A DNA stretch of 22,889 bases from CADEFF01 sp964569315 (GTDB lineage Bacteria; Pseudomonadota; Alphaproteobacteria; Dongiales; Dongiaceae): contig CAZMUZ010000056.1 in assembly GCA_964569315.1 (NCBI GenBank), positions 1-22,889 on the forward strand, given 5' to 3'. Positions 21,391 to 22,889 of this stretch are shown here, in pieces (position 1 is the first letter of the stretch; every line of letters starts with the position of its first letter). Both the position numbers and the translations under genes were made by a program. Below the pieces are notes generated by a model. It saw nothing but the letters and a program-made list of their open reading frames with translations. It ran no database searches and was not told the DNA's origin.

Positions 21391-22889
21391 TTACGGGGCG
21401 TGGCGGGCGGCCGCCACGGCGTCGGCGAGCAGCGCCTTGTAACGCACATGGGGCGGCCTCGCCCCATGGGTGAGGAGCACCCGCCGCACGGCGGGCGCCG
21501 TGCCGGTGAGATAGACGGCCGCGCCGTGCCGGCGTGCCTTGCGGGCAAAGCCTGCGATCGTCGCCGCGGCCGTCGAATCGACGATCGGCACGGCCGAAAA
21601 ATCGACCACATAGGCCTTGGGGTGCTCGCCGATCCGGTCGATCGCCGCGGCGACGCTCGCGGCGGCGCCGAAGAAGAAGGCGCCGGAGATCCGATAGACC
21701 ACGATGTCGGGGTCACTTGCGAGCGACGCATCGTAAGGCTGCCGGCCGTTTCCGTTCGCGCTGTCGGCCGCGTCCGGCGCGATGACCGGCAAGGGGCGCT
21801 CGACCTCTACCGCCTGGGCCATCCGATGGAGGAAAAGGAGCGTGCCGAGGCCGAATCCGACGAGGATGCCTTCGGTCAGATCGCGGAAGACCACCAGCAG
21901 GAACGTCGCAAGCAGCACGATCGCATCGCCCCAGGAGGCGCGGATCAGGATCGCGAACTCGGTCTTCTCCGCCATGTTCCAGGCGACCACGGCGAGCACC
22001 CCGGCAAGGGCGGCGAGCGGGATGAAGCTCGCCAGCGGTGCCGCCACCAGCATGAAGAGCAGCAGGAAGAGCGAGTGCAGCATGCCGGCAACCGGCCCGC
22101 GCGCGCCGGCCCGCACATTGGTCGCAGTGCGGGCGATCGTTCCGGTAACGCAGATGCCCCCGAAGAGGGCGGACGCCATGTTGGCGGCGCCCTGCGCGAC
22201 GAGCTCGGCGTTGGAGCGATGCCGGCGGCCCGTCATGCTGTCGGCGACGACCGCGGAGAGCAGGCTTTCGATGCTGCCGAGCAGCGTGAAGGAAAGCGCC
22301 GCCGGCAGCACCGCGACGACCTTTTCGAGCGAGAGCGGCGGGAGATGCGGCAGCGGGAGCGAGCTCGGAATGCCGCCGAAGCGGGAGCCGATCGTCTCGA
22401 CCGGCAGTCCGATCGCCCAGGCGAGCGTCGCCGCGAGCGCGACCGCGATGAGGAAGCCCGGCCAATGCGGACGCAACCGCCGCAGCAGGAGGATGACGCC
22501 GATGGCCAGCGCTGCGGTCGCGACGGCCGCGAGGTTCGCGGTCGGCAATGCCGCGCCCAGCGCGCCGAGCTTCGGCAGGAGCGGGCCCGGCTCGGGGCCC
22601 GACAAGGTCAGGCCGAAGAGATCCTTGATCTGGCTTGCGAGGATGATGACGGCGATGCCGGCGGTGAAGCCGACCGTCACCGGAAAGGGGATGTATTTGA
22701 TGAAGATGCCGAGCCGGAGAAAGCCTGCCAGCAGAAGGAAGATGCCGGAGAGGAAGGTGGCGAGGATCAGCCCGTCGACGCCGTGCGCCAGCACCGTCGC
22801 GGCGACGAGGACGATGAAGGCGCCGGCGGACCCGCCGATCTGGAAGCGGCTGCCGCCGAGGGCCGAGACGACGAACCCGCCGACGATGG
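21391..22889 (-). CDS. SulP-family anion transporter with C-terminal STAS domain (5' end outside window)
   Basis: About 498 residues of a SulP/SLC26 permease are visible, transporting sulfate, bicarbonate or another anion across the inner membrane. The frame is open to the right edge; a GTG at 22794 is not the real start, because coding sequence upstream reads FVVSALGGSRFQIGGSAGAF, a family block. Most SulP proteins have Pro where this block has Ser (GGP/SGP versus GGS). Helices run through about three quarters of the chain. The cytoplasmic STAS domain (last 110 or so residues) contains DIVVYRISGAFFFGAAASV and VDFSAVPIVDSTAAATIAGF. The stop is TAA at 21391-21393. Residues before the first visible helix are missing. 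No carbonic anhydrase or cys gene is in view, so the anion is open. Confidence 0.93.
   Translation of the reverse strand, partial: IVGGFVVSALGGSRFQIGGSAGAFIVLVAATVLAHGVDGLILATFLSGIFLLLAGFLRLGIFIKYIPFPVTVGFTAGIAVIILASQIKDLFGLTLSGPEPGPLLPKLGALGAALPTANLAAVATAALAIGVILLLRRLRPHWPGFLIAVALAATLAWAIGLPVETIGSRFGGIPSSLPLPHLPPLSLEKVVAVLPAALSFTLLGSIESLLSAVVADSMTGRRHRSNAELVAQGAANMASALFGGICVTGTIARTATNVRAGARGPVAGMLHSLFLLLFMLVAAPLASFIPLAALAGVLAVVAWNMAEKTEFAILIRASWGDAIVLLATFLLVVFRDLTEGILVGFGLGTLLFLHRMAQAVEVERPLPVIAPDAADSANGNGRQPYDASLASDPDIVVYRISGAFFFGAAASVAAAIDRIGEHPKAYVVDFSAVPIVDSTAAATIAGFARKARRHGAAVYLTGTAPAVRRVLLTHGARPPHVRYKALLADAVAAARHAP

Overview
The window is very GC-rich and densely coded, with strong third-position GC bias. 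It looks like an alphaproteobacterial chromosome, perhaps Rhodospirillales or Hyphomicrobiales. The evidence is an MmcB-type repair protein (an alphaproteobacterial family), a PhnA-like membrane protein beside a tiny hydrophobic peptide, and a GC-rich interspersed palindromic repeat of a kind seen in that class. This placement rests on gene content only. I see no IS element, integrase, tRNA, rRNA or CRISPR array.

Layout. Positions 1-1957 hold housekeeping genes: the 3' end of an NAD-dependent UDP-glucuronate decarboxylase-like epimerase, an intergenic palindromic repeat, mmcB (-) and mtgA (+). From 1974 to 16394 lies a catabolic island. A LysR regulator (-) is divergent from a run of eight + strand genes: creatininase-family hydrolase, DUF1989 protein, BMP-type substrate-binding protein, two-domain ABC ATPase, two permeases, MDR-type oxidoreductase and a histidine ammonia-lyase-family enzyme. 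A small conserved-looking protein follows. Next come an amidohydrolase (-), a ureidoglycolate lyase-like gene and an alpha/beta hydrolase (+), and a class V aminotransferase (-). From 16672 onward there are a META/YbaY-like lipoprotein, a 25-residue membrane peptide, a PhnA-like membrane protein, a DUF305 protein, an ArsR / AHSA1 (SRPBCC) / DUF899 cassette, a 72-residue hypothetical protein, and a SulP anion transporter that runs off the right edge.

How the genes may work together. From DUF1989 back to the creatininase, and from the ATPase through to the lyase, start and stop codons overlap or abut (ATGA overlaps at 3885, 8372 and 10315; zero spacing at 7205/7206 and 9316/9317). This points to co-translation. 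Hairpins at about 4488-4522 and 5577-5618 flank the binding-protein gene and probably set its mRNA level. The gene set reads as import of a nitrogen-rich solute (BMP transporters usually carry nucleosides or purines), loss of ammonia by a MIO-dependent lyase, a possible reduction, cyclic-amide opening by the creatininase homologue, and C-N hydrolysis by DUF1989. The amidohydrolase, AllA-like enzyme and glyoxylate-type aminotransferase nearby suggest ureide or purine chemistry. No hutU, hutI, hutF or hutG is present, so this is not a normal histidine utilisation locus. The substrate is unknown. This is the best candidate for an undescribed system in the window.

The other notable spot is the ArsR gene at 19385. 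A near-consensus promoter places the transcript start at about the ATG (leaderless), and a perfect 14-bp palindrome covers the start codon. Its reading frame then overlaps the next gene by 109 bp.
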